From: JBCFAY01 sp038562375
GTDB lineage: Bacteria; Bacillota; Clostridia; Christensenellales; CAG-138
Assembly: GCA_038562375.1 (NCBI GenBank)
Contig: JBCFAY010000004.1
Location: 62,001-126,000, forward strand
Direction: 5' to 3'
Length of the DNA stretch: 64,000 nt
The notes under the pieces are model-generated. The model ran no database searches and was not told the origin of the DNA. It worked only from the letters and a program-made list of their open reading frames with translations. Below are positions 51,788-60,281 of this stretch, in pieces (position 1 is the first letter of the stretch; each line of letters opens with the position of its first letter). Both the position numbers and the translations under genes were made by a program.

Positions 51788-53407
51788 TCAGTCATCCGAT
51801 AACCAGTTGCGCAAAAGCTGCGCAACCGACTCAGGACTGTTCTCGATATATTGCTCCAAACGCGTAAGGTTGCCGTTCTCTTGATTCTCGGTCGGAATCT
51901 CCTTGATCTGGCTCGGCTTGGGCGATTCGGGCGCCGGTTCCAACGCCGCGCCGCCGGGCTCCAGAATCATCGTATCGTCCGCATAATAATCCACGCCATA
52001 ACCTCCCACCGTCTCCACAGGTTTCTTTTTCCGAAGCGTCAGGATGGCGATCAGCGCCAGTATCAGCACGATAACGGCGGCGCCGATGATGATGCCCAAC
52101 CGTATAATTGAAGCTTTTTGCATTTCGCTGAACGTCTGCTGCTGTGCGGTAAACGCATCGGTGGCCGTATCCCCCGGTTGCTCTTGGTCCATTTGCTTGA
52201 ACGGCAGCATGTCCACCGTGATGCGCTCGTCGCTTACGCCGATCGCCGTTGCGACCAGGTTCTTAACGCGCTCGGTGTAATCCTCCGTCGTCGTGGAGCT
52301 GTCGATGATCACCGAGACCGAGAGGTCCTGTATTTTTCCCTGCGCGTTCTCGATCTGCGTCCTGGTTTCGTTTAGTTCGTAATTCGTCTCCTTTGAGATC
52401 TTGCTGTACGGCGAATCTTCTCCCGTTACCGTCGGATATGTCGTGGTTCCTCCGTTTGCGTCCACCCCGGCCGAGCCGCCCGATGCATCGCCCTGCACCG
52501 TTTCGGCAAGCTCCTGCATACTTACCGCCAAGCCTTCGTTGCTGCCCTCGACCGGCGGTTTAAAGACGACGGATTCGGAGGTTTGTCTGTCGAAATTCAA
52601 TACGACGTTCACCTGCGCAAGCACGCTGTCCTTCCCAAAAATCGGAGCAAGCAGATTCGTGACCTGTGTCTGCAATTGTTCCTGCACGGTCTGCTGCAGC
52701 TGCATCTGGGTGCCGACGTTTTCCACCGTGGTATCGTCATTGATGTCATAGAGATTCATCTCACTGTCGATGACGCGCACTTCATCCACGTCAAGCCCGG
52801 GAACGCTCTTGGAGACGAGTTCCGCGATCGCGCGCACCTCCGAGTCGCCCAGCGCCGCTCCATCCTCCAGCTTGAGCATGACGGCGGCGGTAGCCGGCTT
52901 TTCATCATCGGACAGCACAAAGGAGCTCGATTCGCCAAGCGTCACGTTTACGACCGCATCCTTGACCTTGTCGAGCTGCACGATGGTTTTTCTTAGGTTT
53001 TCCTGAAGCTGGAACTGGAGATATACGCGCTTTTCCATATCGGTCGTGCCGAGGCCGGAGGCGTTCTGAAAGATATCGTAGTTATATCCGCTCGAGGGAT
53101 ACCCTTCCGCGGCAAGCTGCATTCGGATCGAATCCGCGTCGCCGCTTTCGACCAGTATCGTGTCGGAGCCCTGCGCCTTGGCGTCCACCGACATCTCGTT
53201 GAGCCGGGCGAGCACCTCGCCCGCATCCTCGGCATTCATGCCGGAATACAGTACCGTATAGGTTTTTTGATTCAGCAGGATCGACGCGGCAAGTATCACA
53301 GCAAAAGCAACGACGACAAGGATAATCAGGCGTAACCTTTTTCCCTTTTCCATCTCCTGGAAGTATTTTGCGATCTTTGCGATGCTGTCCTTAAAAAAAC
53401 CTGCCAT
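51788..53407 (-). CDS. fliF: FliF, flagellar MS-ring protein
   Basis: 539 residues from ATG 53407 with AGGTGA five bases upstream. Two membrane segments (about 25-47 and 430-455) enclose a periplasmic-side ring-building domain (YTVLYSGMNAEDAGEVLARL). The C-terminal tail ends in LEQYIENSPESVAQLLRNWL, the FliG-binding helix. First gene of the fla operon here; flgB, flgC and fliE, usually upstream, are absent, so the segment starts at fliF. Confidence 0.96.
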   Translation of the reverse strand: MAGFFKDSIAKIAKYFQEMEKGKRLRLIILVVVAFAVILAASILLNQKTYTVLYSGMNAEDAGEVLARLNEMSVDAKAQGSDTILVESGDADSIRMQLAAEGYPSSGYNYDIFQNASGLGTTDMEKRVYLQFQLQENLRKTIVQLDKVKDAVVNVTLGESSSFVLSDDEKPATAAVMLKLEDGAALGDSEVRAIAELVSKSVPGLDVDEVRVIDSEMNLYDINDDTTVENVGTQMQLQQTVQEQLQTQVTNLLAPIFGKDSVLAQVNVVLNFDRQTSESVVFKPPVEGSNEGLAVSMQELAETVQGDASGGSAGVDANGGTTTYPTVTGEDSPYSKISKETNYELNETRTQIENAQGKIQDLSVSVIIDSSTTTEDYTERVKNLVATAIGVSDERITVDMLPFKQMDQEQPGDTATDAFTAQQQTFSEMQKASIIRLGIIIGAAVIVLILALIAILTLRKKKPVETVGGYGVDYYADDTMILEPGGAALEPAPESPKPSQIKEIPTENQENGNLTRLEQYIENSPESVAQLLRNWLSDD

Positions 53408-53416
53408 TGCTTTCAC

Positions 53417-53679
53417 CTATCAATCATATTTTTCCCATTCGTTATCCAACGGCGGCCGTTTGCACGCAAATTGAGAGTCCATATTCTGTTTAACCCGACA
53501 CAGTTTATTATAACAATTCTTCACAAAACGCGCAAATTATACAATATTATGAATAGATGATATTTTATAACACAATATCGTGTAATTCAATAGTATTTAT
53601 ATCATACAACCGCGGCGCTTGTCGAATAAAACAGATATGGCGCAGCGTGAAATTTTTTTGTTTCACTTGTTTTTACCGC
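53417..53679. other. Divergent AT-rich intergenic region between fliF and flagellin
   Basis: No gene is seen. The region is strongly AT-rich and holds the fliF promoter (53507-53535) and, at its right end, the flagellin promoter. Confidence 0.75.
53507..53535 (-). promoter_or_regulatory. fliF (fla operon) sigma-A promoter
   Basis: -35 TTGCGC (53530-53535), 17-base spacer, -10 TATAAT (53507-53512) on the minus strand. Predicted start near 53500, giving about 90 bases of leader. Confidence 0.75.
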
Positions 53680-53706
53680 TAAAGTATTCTTTCGATGTGT
53701 CGATAT
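53680..53706 (+). promoter_or_regulatory. Sigma-28 (SigD) promoter of flagellin
   Basis: TAAA (53680-53683), 15 bases, GTCGATAT (53699-53706). This fits the consensus TAAA-N15-GCCGATAT with one change. Predicted start near 53712 leaves a 100-base GC-rich leader with hairpins and several GGA motifs, the kind of sequence CsrA binds in other flagellin leaders (inference; no csrA in window). Confidence 0.9.
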
Positions 53707-53811
53707 ACTTTCTTAGATGCCGGGTAAGGCACCCCGCCTGAGGCGCCGGGCGAGGATCCTCCGGTAAATCAACGGCAAGGACGCCGGATAATAATCAAGG
53801 AGGAAATCACA

Positions 53812-54924
53812 ATGCGTATCAACAACAACATCATGGCCATGAACACCCACCGGCAGTATGGCATCAACAACAGCAGCGTGGCGAAATCCACCGAAAAACT
53901 CTCTTCCGGTTACCGTATCAACCGCGCGGGCGACGACGCAGCTGGCTTAGCTATTTCCGAGAAGATGCGCGCCCAGATCCGCGGCCTCGACATGGCTTCC
54001 AAGAACAGCGAAGACGCGATCTCCCTCGTGCAGACCGCTGAAGGCGCGCTTACCGAAACCCACTCCATCCTGCAGCGTATGCGCGAGCTGTCCACGCAGT
54101 CGGCTTCCGACACCAACGACAGCACGGTCGACCGCAACGCCCTCGACGCCGAGTTCCAAGAGCTCGTCAAGGAAATCGACGACATCGCGACCAAGACCAA
54201 GTTCAACAACATGACCCTGCTCAACGGAACGTTCGGTTCCACGACGGCCGTCACCGCAGGTTCGGCCATCCAGTCCGGCTTGCTCGGCGTAACCGACATT
54301 AAGCTGGAAGGCTTCGCGGCCGGTGCGGGCCAGACCATTTCCTTCGCGGTCAACGCGGGCACCTATACCGCTACCTTCGGCACGACCAACGTCACCGGCA
54401 TCGCGGATGCGAGCGGCGCAGGCAAGCTGAACATCGACTTCGGCGGCGGCAGGAAGGCCTCCATCGAGCTCGGCGCGGCATATGCCGCCGGGAATTTCGA
54501 TGGTGAGGCCATCACCTTTGACGTAAGCGCGGGCGACGCCGTCATCCAGACGGGCGCGAACGAGGGCGACACCCTCAGTTTCAGCATCGACGATATGAGC
54601 TCGTCAGGCCTGTCCCTCAGCGCTCTGAGCATCGGAACACGCGCCAACGCTTCGACGGCGATCACCGGTGTCAATGCGGCCATCAACACCGTCTCCACAC
54701 AGCGCGCTTCCCTTGGTGCTTTGCAGAACCGTCTGCAGCACAAGATCAACAACCTCGATACCTCTTCCGAGAACCTGCAGGCCGCCGAAAGCCGTATCCG
54801 CGACCTCGATATGGCAAAAGAAATGACGACCTACACCAAGAACAACATCCTCGTGCAGGCCGCGACCGCCATGTTGGCGCAGGCCAATTCCGCTCCGCAG
54901 GGCGTCCTGCAGCTGCTCCAGTAA
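53812..54924 (+). CDS. hag: Flagellin
   Basis: 370 residues. N-terminal D0/D1 domain (MRINNNIMAMNTHRQYGINNSSVAKSTEKLSSGYRINRAGDDAAGLAISEKM) and C-terminal D1/D0 (SRIRDLDMAKEMTTYTKNNILVQAATAMLAQANSAPQGVLQLLQ) flank a small variable region with glycine/alanine-rich repeats (about 150-270). The filament subunit is exported by the flagellar apparatus. AAGGAGGA lies ahead of the ATG. Confidence 0.98.
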   Translation: MRINNNIMAMNTHRQYGINNSSVAKSTEKLSSGYRINRAGDDAAGLAISEKMRAQIRGLDMASKNSEDAISLVQTAEGALTETHSILQRMRELSTQSASDTNDSTVDRNALDAEFQELVKEIDDIATKTKFNNMTLLNGTFGSTTAVTAGSAIQSGLLGVTDIKLEGFAAGAGQTISFAVNAGTYTATFGTTNVTGIADASGAGKLNIDFGGGRKASIELGAAYAAGNFDGEAITFDVSAGDAVIQTGANEGDTLSFSIDDMSSSGLSLSALSIGTRANASTAITGVNAAINTVSTQRASLGALQNRLQHKINNLDTSSENLQAAESRIRDLDMAKEMTTYTKNNILVQAATAMLAQANSAPQGVLQLLQ

Positions 54925-54960
54925 CAAGTGTAACAAAAGACAAAGCGACGAGAATAAACC

Positions 54961-54990
54961 CACAAGGGCCGGCAAATGCCGGCCCTTGTG
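54961..54990 (+). terminator. Flagellin terminator hairpin
   Basis: Perfect 14-base arms CACAAGGGCCGGCA/TGCCGGCCCTTGTG with an AA loop, 36 bases after the stop. The T-tract is poor (TCTGTC) on the plus strand, so termination may be partial. Confidence 0.7.
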
Positions 54991-54997
54991 TCTGTCA

Positions 54998-55095
54998 AAA
55001 AAAAGGCTGCGCCCTTCATTAGGTTCACCGTACCTTTGGTACGATCGACGATTCCTGACCAAGAGGTGCTACGCCGCAGGCCAGCCCTCCATACA
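54998..55095 (-). ncRNA. Candidate small structured RNA near flagellin
   Basis: About 95 bases on the minus strand. It opens with GGCTGGCCTGCGGCG and ends with GGGCGCAGCC plus eight T, so the two ends can pair as a terminator-like base stem. Inside are GGTCA/TGAACC (with a bulge) and a perfect hairpin CGTACC-AAA-GGTACG. I could not match it to SRP, 6S or a known riboswitch. No promoter was identified. Confidence 0.4.
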
Positions 55096-55142
55096 TGGGC
55101 TCCGCGCCAAACCGGGATGTTTCGGCCCATACGGATGAAATG

Positions 55143-55177
55143 AAAAAGCTGTCCGAGATTGCCTCGAACAGCTTTTT
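55143..55177. terminator. Terminator after the CD1247-type gene
   Basis: AAAAAGCTGT-CGAG stem with a loop, and TTTTT on both sides, so it can act in both directions. On the minus strand it follows the zinc-ribbon protein gene at 55212. Confidence 0.85.
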
Positions 55178-55211
55178 GCTTCATAATTCATTCACACGAC
55201 GCCCCGGCCGG

Positions 55212-55601
55212 TCAATCCTCGTCCCCGCCCGGGTCGGGCGTAATGACGGGCTGATTGCAGTTCGGACAGATCAGGTCATCCGCCGATTCGAGCATCTCCT
55301 GGTCGAAAAAGATCGTCTCGTCGCAGTGCGGGCAAACGACCTCGACGAAATCATCGTCATCCTCTTCGTCTTCGTCCTCATCCTCGAACACCGCTTCGTC
55401 CAGCGCGTCCAGATCGTCGCAGATGTCCTCGATGAACTCGTTCATCTCATCGATCGCCGATTCATTGTCCTCCACGGCGTCCGCGATCGCGTCGAGCGCG
55501 TCGATGATCGCCGCAAAGAGCTTCTGCTGCGCCTCGTCCGCGATGGTCAGCCCATCGGCGAGGCCTTTTAAATAGGAAACCTTTTCTTTAATGTAGCTCA
55601 T
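55212..55601 (-). CDS. CD1247-type protein with zinc ribbon
   Basis: 129 residues from ATG 55601 (AAAGGA upstream): MSYIKEKVSYLKGLADGLTIADEAQQKLFAAIIDALDAIADAV, a helical N-terminal domain known from Clostridia, an acidic linker (DEDEDEEDDDD) and a zinc ribbon (CPHC ... CPNC). Function unknown. It lies upstream of the flagellin region and downstream of efp. The longer frame continuing upstream overlaps efp and is not used. Confidence 0.85.
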   Translation of the reverse strand: MSYIKEKVSYLKGLADGLTIADEAQQKLFAAIIDALDAIADAVEDNESAIDEMNEFIEDICDDLDALDEAVFEDEDEDEEDDDDFVEVVCPHCDETIFFDQEMLESADDLICPNCNQPVITPDPGGDED

Positions 55602-55635
55602 TCGTATCAATCCTTTCTGATACCTTAAGAATGCG

Positions 55636-56193
55636 TCAGACGCGCTCCATATATTCGCCCGTCCGCGTATCGACGCGGATGCGGTCGCCCTGATTGACAA
55701 AAAGCGGCACGTTGAGCTTGAATCCGGTCTCAAGCGTTGCGGGTTTGGTCGCGCCGGTCGCCGTGTCGCCCTTGAAACCGGGCTCGGTATCGGCGATCTC
55801 GAGTTCCACGAAGTTCGGCGCTTCCACGGAGAAGGCCTTGCCCTTAAAGAACCGGATATTGACGTTTTGATTTTCAACGATGAAGTTGATCGCGTCTTCC
55901 ACCTCGCTGTGGTTCAGCGGAAGCTGTTCGTAATTCTCGGTATCCATGAAGTAATAAAGCTCGCCGTCGGAATACAGATATTGCATCTGCTTGGTCTCGA
56001 TATGCGCCTTAGGATACTTATCGGTCGGGTTAAAGGTGCGTTCAAGCACGGCGCCGGTCATCACGTTCTTAAGACGTGTACGCACAAATGCGGCCCCTTT
56101 TCCGGGCTTCACGTGCTGAAAATCCGAAATGGACCAAACCTGTCCATCGATCTCAACCGTTACGCCCTTTCTGAAATCACCCGCACTAATCAT
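55636..56193 (-). CDS. efp: Elongation factor P
   Basis: 185 residues, three beta domains, MISAGDFRKGVTVEIDGQVWSI. The tip loop KPGKGAAF holds lysine 32, the residue modified in other bacteria (beta-lysyl in proteobacteria, 5-aminopentanol in Bacillus). EF-P rescues ribosomes stalled at polyproline. GGAGG lies ahead of the ATG, and the M24 peptidase gene is 31 bases upstream, its usual partner. Confidence 0.97.
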   Translation of the reverse strand: MISAGDFRKGVTVEIDGQVWSISDFQHVKPGKGAAFVRTRLKNVMTGAVLERTFNPTDKYPKAHIETKQMQYLYSDGELYYFMDTENYEQLPLNHSEVEDAINFIVENQNVNIRFFKGKAFSVEAPNFVELEIADTEPGFKGDTATGATKPATLETGFKLNVPLFVNQGDRIRVDTRTGEYMERV

Positions 56194-56223
56194 TGGTAGT
56201 TACCTCCACACGAATTTCTATGT

Positions 56224-57303
56224 TTATTCAATTATATGCAGTTCTTTGGGCACGCTCACAAGGTTCTGAAAGCCGCTCTGCGTGAGCGCGCAGCAATCCT
56301 CGATCCGAACGCCGCCCTCTTGCGGAAGATAGATCCCCGGTTCGACGGTGATGGTCATCCCGGGCAGGAGCACATCCTCCGAGCGCGGGTTCGCGGTGGG
56401 CGCTTCGTGCACCTCGAGCCCGAAGCCGTGGCCAAGGCCATGTCCAAAGTATTCGGCGTAACCGTATTTAGCGATCGCGTCCCTCGCGCTCGCGTCAAGC
56501 TCCTTGCCGGTCATTCCCGGTTTAAGAGCGTCGAGAGCCGCCAGTTGCGCCTCCAACACGATATCGTATACGCTCCGGAGCCTTTTGGACGGCTCGCCGA
56601 TAGCGATCGTGCGCGTCATATCCGAACAGTAACCGCCCACGCGGCTTCCAAAATCCAATACCACCAGGTCGCCGTGCCTGAATTTTCGGTCGGACGGCAG
56701 CGCGTGGCATTGCGCCCCGTTTTCGCCGGAGGCGACAATCGTATCAAAGGATAAGGATTCCGCCCCGCCGCGCCTGATCAGGTACTCAAGCTCTATCGCC
56801 GCGTCGCGCTCGCACATGCCCGGCTTGATGCGCTTCAAAAGCTCCGAATACGCAAGCTCCGACACCCTCTGCGCCCGGCGGATAAGCGAGAGCTCGTCCT
56901 CCGACTTTATGGCCCGGATTCCCTTGAGCATACCCGAGGCCGCGCGCCAGTTTACCGGGATATCGCGCCATACATGAAGCATGCTTACGGGAAGCGCCTC
57001 GTCTTCGAAGCCGGTATTGACGCATCGGAAGCGTTCAAGCTGCTGAGCGAGCGCCGCCCGCTCCATGCCCCTGCCCGCCTCGATGATTTCACAATCCGCC
57101 AAGCACTGCTGCCGCGCCTGAAGCACATAGCGAAAATCGGTGATCAGCGCGCATCCGCCCGGCGAGACGATGGTCAGCGAGTTTGAACCCGTAAAGCCGG
57201 TGAAATACCTCGTGTTTACGCGCGACGATATCACAAACGAATCGAGGGAGCTTTCCTCCCTCCCGAGCATCGCCGTAAGCAGCGCGCCGCAGCGAGCGTT
57301 CAT
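56224..57303 (-). CDS. Xaa-Pro aminopeptidase (M24 family)
   Basis: 359 residues. N-terminal creatinase-like domain, then the pita-bread fold with metal ligands LDFGSRVGGYCSDMTRT (two aspartates), HGLGHGFGLEVHE (histidine), TVEPGIYLP (glutamate) and VRIEDCCALT (glutamate). It removes N-terminal residues before proline. Upstream of efp, as in many Firmicutes (yqhT). Confidence 0.94.
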   Translation of the reverse strand: MNARCGALLTAMLGREESSLDSFVISSRVNTRYFTGFTGSNSLTIVSPGGCALITDFRYVLQARQQCLADCEIIEAGRGMERAALAQQLERFRCVNTGFEDEALPVSMLHVWRDIPVNWRAASGMLKGIRAIKSEDELSLIRRAQRVSELAYSELLKRIKPGMCERDAAIELEYLIRRGGAESLSFDTIVASGENGAQCHALPSDRKFRHGDLVVLDFGSRVGGYCSDMTRTIAIGEPSKRLRSVYDIVLEAQLAALDALKPGMTGKELDASARDAIAKYGYAEYFGHGLGHGFGLEVHEAPTANPRSEDVLLPGMTITVEPGIYLPQEGGVRIEDCCALTQSGFQNLVSVPKELHIIE

Positions 57304-57387
57304 ACCGAATTCCTTTCAGCATGCCATGCCGAACCCTAGATCGGCGCAGTCAAACCCATATCAGATAGATTCTACCATAGACCTCCA

Positions 57388-58257
57388 CTATTCAACAAGG
57401 TTTTTCTGCCCCGTTTTGGCCGCCAGATACATTTCAAGCATGGTTTTCGCGTCCTCCGCCATCGTTCCGCGCGACTCGCAGATCACGGTAGGTTCCATAT
57501 CGCGCTCAAAGAACAATTGCGCGAGCGGCTCAAACTCGGGTCCATACTGCTCGTCCACAATGCGGTGATGGCGTTTTTCCCCGCCCTTCGTGAATTCGAT
57601 GCGGCTGTAGTGAACGTGGATTTTGTCCGCGCGCTCCTTTCCGATCCCGTTCTCGAGCGCGTCGAGTATTGCGGCATAGTCCTGTTTGGTCTTAATTCCA
57701 CCGAGCGAGCGGCTGTGCAGATGTCCAAAATCGATCGTCGGGATCAGACGATCGTCGAGACTGCACAGCTCGATGATCTCCTCAAGGCTCCCGAGCTGAT
57801 TGAGCTTGCCCATCGTTTCGGGGCAAAGCGCGATGTCCCCATACCCCGCCTCATCGACCGCCGCGATGATCCGCATCAGCAGCGATTGGGCGTTAACGAG
57901 TGAATCCCTTCGATTTTCTCCTGTGGAACCGGGATGAAATACCGCGCGCGTCGCGCCCAGCGCTTTCGCTGCGCGCAGGGAGTCAAGAAAGTATCCGAAA
58001 TTCTTTTGCCGCTTTTCCTCTTCGTCCGCCGTGAGATTGATGAAGTAGGGCATGTGCACGCTCAGGCGGATGTCGTATCGATCCGCCTCAAGGCCGATCC
58101 GCCTGCCGAGATCCTGCTTCAGGCGCACGCCCCTTCCGAAGGAGTACTCGAACGCGTTTAGGCCCATTTCGCTCAGCCACTTGGGCATCTGTACCGTTGA
58201 CTTATATCCTTGCTCGTAGAATATGTCGCTATTTCCCGATGGGCCAAATCTTATCAT
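57388..58257 (-). CDS. Endonuclease IV-like TIM-barrel protein
   Basis: 289 residues of the xylose-isomerase-like TIM barrel family: MIRFGPSGNSDIFYEQGY, AVFHPGSTGENRRDSLV, LCPETMGKLNQLGSLEEI, IDFGHLHS, VHYSRIEFT. It shares the endonuclease IV metal-ligand pattern (H, E, D, H, H) only partly; a DNA repair role is possible but not proven. The start overlaps sigK by 29 bases. Confidence 0.82.
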   Translation of the reverse strand: MIRFGPSGNSDIFYEQGYKSTVQMPKWLSEMGLNAFEYSFGRGVRLKQDLGRRIGLEADRYDIRLSVHMPYFINLTADEEEKRQKNFGYFLDSLRAAKALGATRAVFHPGSTGENRRDSLVNAQSLLMRIIAAVDEAGYGDIALCPETMGKLNQLGSLEEIIELCSLDDRLIPTIDFGHLHSRSLGGIKTKQDYAAILDALENGIGKERADKIHVHYSRIEFTKGGEKRHHRIVDEQYGPEFEPLAQLFFERDMEPTVICESRGTMAEDAKTMLEMYLAAKTGQKNLVE

Positions 58258-58966
58258 CCCTGTTTTTTACTCCTTTGTCGGCGTCGTCGAACTCCCGGTT
58301 CAGCTTATTGAGCGCTTTTTTCTCGATGCGCGAGACATACGACCTTGAAATTCCCAGAAGCTTTGCGATCTCGCGCTGGGCCATGCACCTTCCGCCCATG
58401 ATGCCGTACCGTAGCTCGACCACAAGGCGCTCCCTGTCCGTAAGCGCGGCGGCGATGATTTTCCTGAGCTGCTCCGAGGCGATGCGGATCTCCACATCGT
58501 TTTGCACCTGCTCCGGGTCGGAGCCCAATACGTCGGAGAGCGAAACCGCGTTCCCGTCGCGATCCGTGCCGATCGGATCGTGCAGCGATACTTCCCCCTG
58601 CTGCTTTTTCTCGGTTCGGATCGACATCAGTATCTCGTTTTCGATGCAGCGCGCGGCATACGTCGCGAGGGCCGTGCCTTTGTTCTTATTATAAGTCGAT
58701 ACCGCTTTTATCAACCCGATCGTGCCGATGGAAATTACGTCGTCGGCGTCGCGCCCGGCGGCGGTATATTTTTTCGCGATATACGCCACGAGCCGGAGGT
58801 TGTGTTCGATCAGCTTGCACCGCGCCGTTTCGTCTCCCTTTGCGTATTTTTCCAGGCATTCGGCTTCCTCCTGGGGGCTGAGCGGCTCCGGAAACGATAT
58901 GTTGGTGTTGACGTACGCCGCAAAGAAGAACAGGTCCTTAAAAAATTGCCACGCTAAATCCAGCAT
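58229..58966 (-). CDS. sigK: Sigma-K, late mother-cell sporulation sigma factor
   Basis: 245 residues as one uninterrupted gene; no skin-type element. Region 2: LIEHNLRLVAYIAKKYTAAGRDADDVISIGTIGLIKAVSTYNKNKGT; region 4: LTDRERLVVELRYGIMGGRCMAQREIAKLLGISRSYVSRIEKKALNKL. The N-terminus (MLDLAWQFFKDLFFFAAYVNTN) precedes the usual core and is hydrophobic like a pro-sequence, consistent with cleavage downstream of SpoIVB signalling. ATG 58966 is eight bases after GGAGG. An alternative ATG at 58981 would place that site inside the gene. Confidence 0.95.
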   Translation of the reverse strand: MLDLAWQFFKDLFFFAAYVNTNISFPEPLSPQEEAECLEKYAKGDETARCKLIEHNLRLVAYIAKKYTAAGRDADDVISIGTIGLIKAVSTYNKNKGTALATYAARCIENEILMSIRTEKKQQGEVSLHDPIGTDRDGNAVSLSDVLGSDPEQVQNDVEIRIASEQLRKIIAAALTDRERLVVELRYGIMGGRCMAQREIAKLLGISRSYVSRIEKKALNKLNREFDDADKGVKNRDDKIWPIGK

Positions 58967-59027
58967 CTGATACGCCTCCATTCCGGTGTATCAGAATATG
59001 CCGTTCAGCCGAAAAACTTGTATGTCC

Positions 59028-60275
59028 CTATCCTATTTCTTTGCGAAGCATATCGAGGGGCTTTAGCTTTTGATCGGTATCGATCCAGACAAGCTGCTTC
59101 GGGTGCGGCGCGCACGAGAGCGGATTATCCTCGGGATCGCGCAGATTGTGAGCGGTTAGGCTCCGCCCGATATCGCCCGGGGAGAGAATTTCAAGCCGGT
59201 CCCCGTCGAAGAAGCGGTTCCTCTGCTCAAGGAGCGCGCGTCCATGCGCTTGGTCGACTTGCCTGACGATGGCCGTAAGCTCCCATCGCTGGATGTAGCT
59301 CGCAGACTCCGTCGCCTGAAGCGGGCTGCCGGAACCCACGGCAAAGCCCGTCGTATAAGGGCGGTGGCTGCAGGTTTCAAGTTCCCGCGCGATCGCGGGA
59401 TCGAGCGCAAAGCGCTCGCTTTTCTCCTGCGCGCGGGCAAAGGCGTCCAGCGCCATGCGGTAGGCGTTCACCGCCGTCGCTACGTAATAGACGGATTTCA
59501 TCCTGCCCTCGATCTTGAGGCTCCTTACGCCCGCAGCGATGATCCCGGGCAGGTATTCGATCAGGTTGAGGTCCTTGGAGTTGAGCACAAAAGTGCCCCG
59601 CCCGTCCTCCTCAAGGCGATAGGGAGCGTCCTTGCTGCCCGCTTCGCGCATCTCATAGCCCCAGCGGCAGGGCTGAACGCATTCGCCCTTGTTGGAATCC
59701 CTGCCCGAGAGGTAATTGCTTAGCACACAGCGGCCCGAGTACGCGATGCACATCGCGCCGTGCACGAACATCTCAAGTTCGAGTTCGGGCGGCACCTGTT
59801 CGCGCAGCCGCCGTATTTCGTCGATGCTGAGCTCCCGCGCCAATACGACGCGGCGAACGCCTTGCTCGTACCAGAAGCGCGCCGCCTCGCTGTTGAGGGT
59901 ATTGGCCTGCGTGCTAAGGTGCAGCTCCATCCCCGGCGCGAGCCGCTTTGCGCGCGCGATCACGCCGGGATCGGTGACGATCAGCGCGTCGGCTCCCGCC
60001 TCGCACGAGGCGAGTATCACCTCGTCGGCCTCCGTTAGCTGCGCGTCCCGGGCGAACGCGTTGCACGCGACATAAAGCCGCTTGCCATGGGAGTGGACAA
60101 AGCGGCATGCGTCTTTTAGCGTATCGTTTGTGAAATTATCGGCGAGATTCCTAAGGCTCATCTTGGGCAGGCCGACGTAGACCGCGTCTGCTCCGAAATG
60201 AACCGCGGCCTCGAGCCGCTCCCGATTTCCTGCCGGAGCCAGAAGCTCCGGCAGGGTGGCCCCGTTCGACGTCAC
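59028..60275 (-). CDS. U32 family peptidase-like protein
   Basis: 415 residues. LPELLAPAGNRERLEAAVHFGADAVYVG at the start and the signature EMFVHGAMCIAYSGRCVLSNYLSGRDSNKGECVQPCRWGYE, then PGIIAAGVRSLKIEGRMKS. The family includes the rRNA/tRNA hydroxylation proteins RlhA and TrhP (5-hydroxyuridine/-cytidine) and the peptidase PrtC. The conserved cysteines may bind an iron-sulfur cluster. The gene is followed by sigK and preceded by mltG, 6 bases away. Confidence 0.9.
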   Translation of the reverse strand: MTSNGATLPELLAPAGNRERLEAAVHFGADAVYVGLPKMSLRNLADNFTNDTLKDACRFVHSHGKRLYVACNAFARDAQLTEADEVILASCEAGADALIVTDPGVIARAKRLAPGMELHLSTQANTLNSEAARFWYEQGVRRVVLARELSIDEIRRLREQVPPELELEMFVHGAMCIAYSGRCVLSNYLSGRDSNKGECVQPCRWGYEMREAGSKDAPYRLEEDGRGTFVLNSKDLNLIEYLPGIIAAGVRSLKIEGRMKSVYYVATAVNAYRMALDAFARAQEKSERFALDPAIARELETCSHRPYTTGFAVGSGSPLQATESASYIQRWELTAIVRQVDQAHGRALLEQRNRFFDGDRLEILSPGDIGRSLTAHNLRDPEDNPLSCAPHPKQLVWIDTDQKLKPLDMLRKEIG

Positions 60276-60281
60276 TTACAA

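Noticed and set aside
53712..53811. Possible cyclic di-GMP riboswitch in the flagellin leader
   Set aside because: Conserved core sequences of type I and type II cyclic di-GMP aptamers are absent.
54998..55095. Identification of the candidate RNA as SRP or 6S RNA
   Set aside because: The SRP GGUCAGGUCCGGAAGGAAGC-type loop is missing, and no 6S-like long bulged hairpin is seen.
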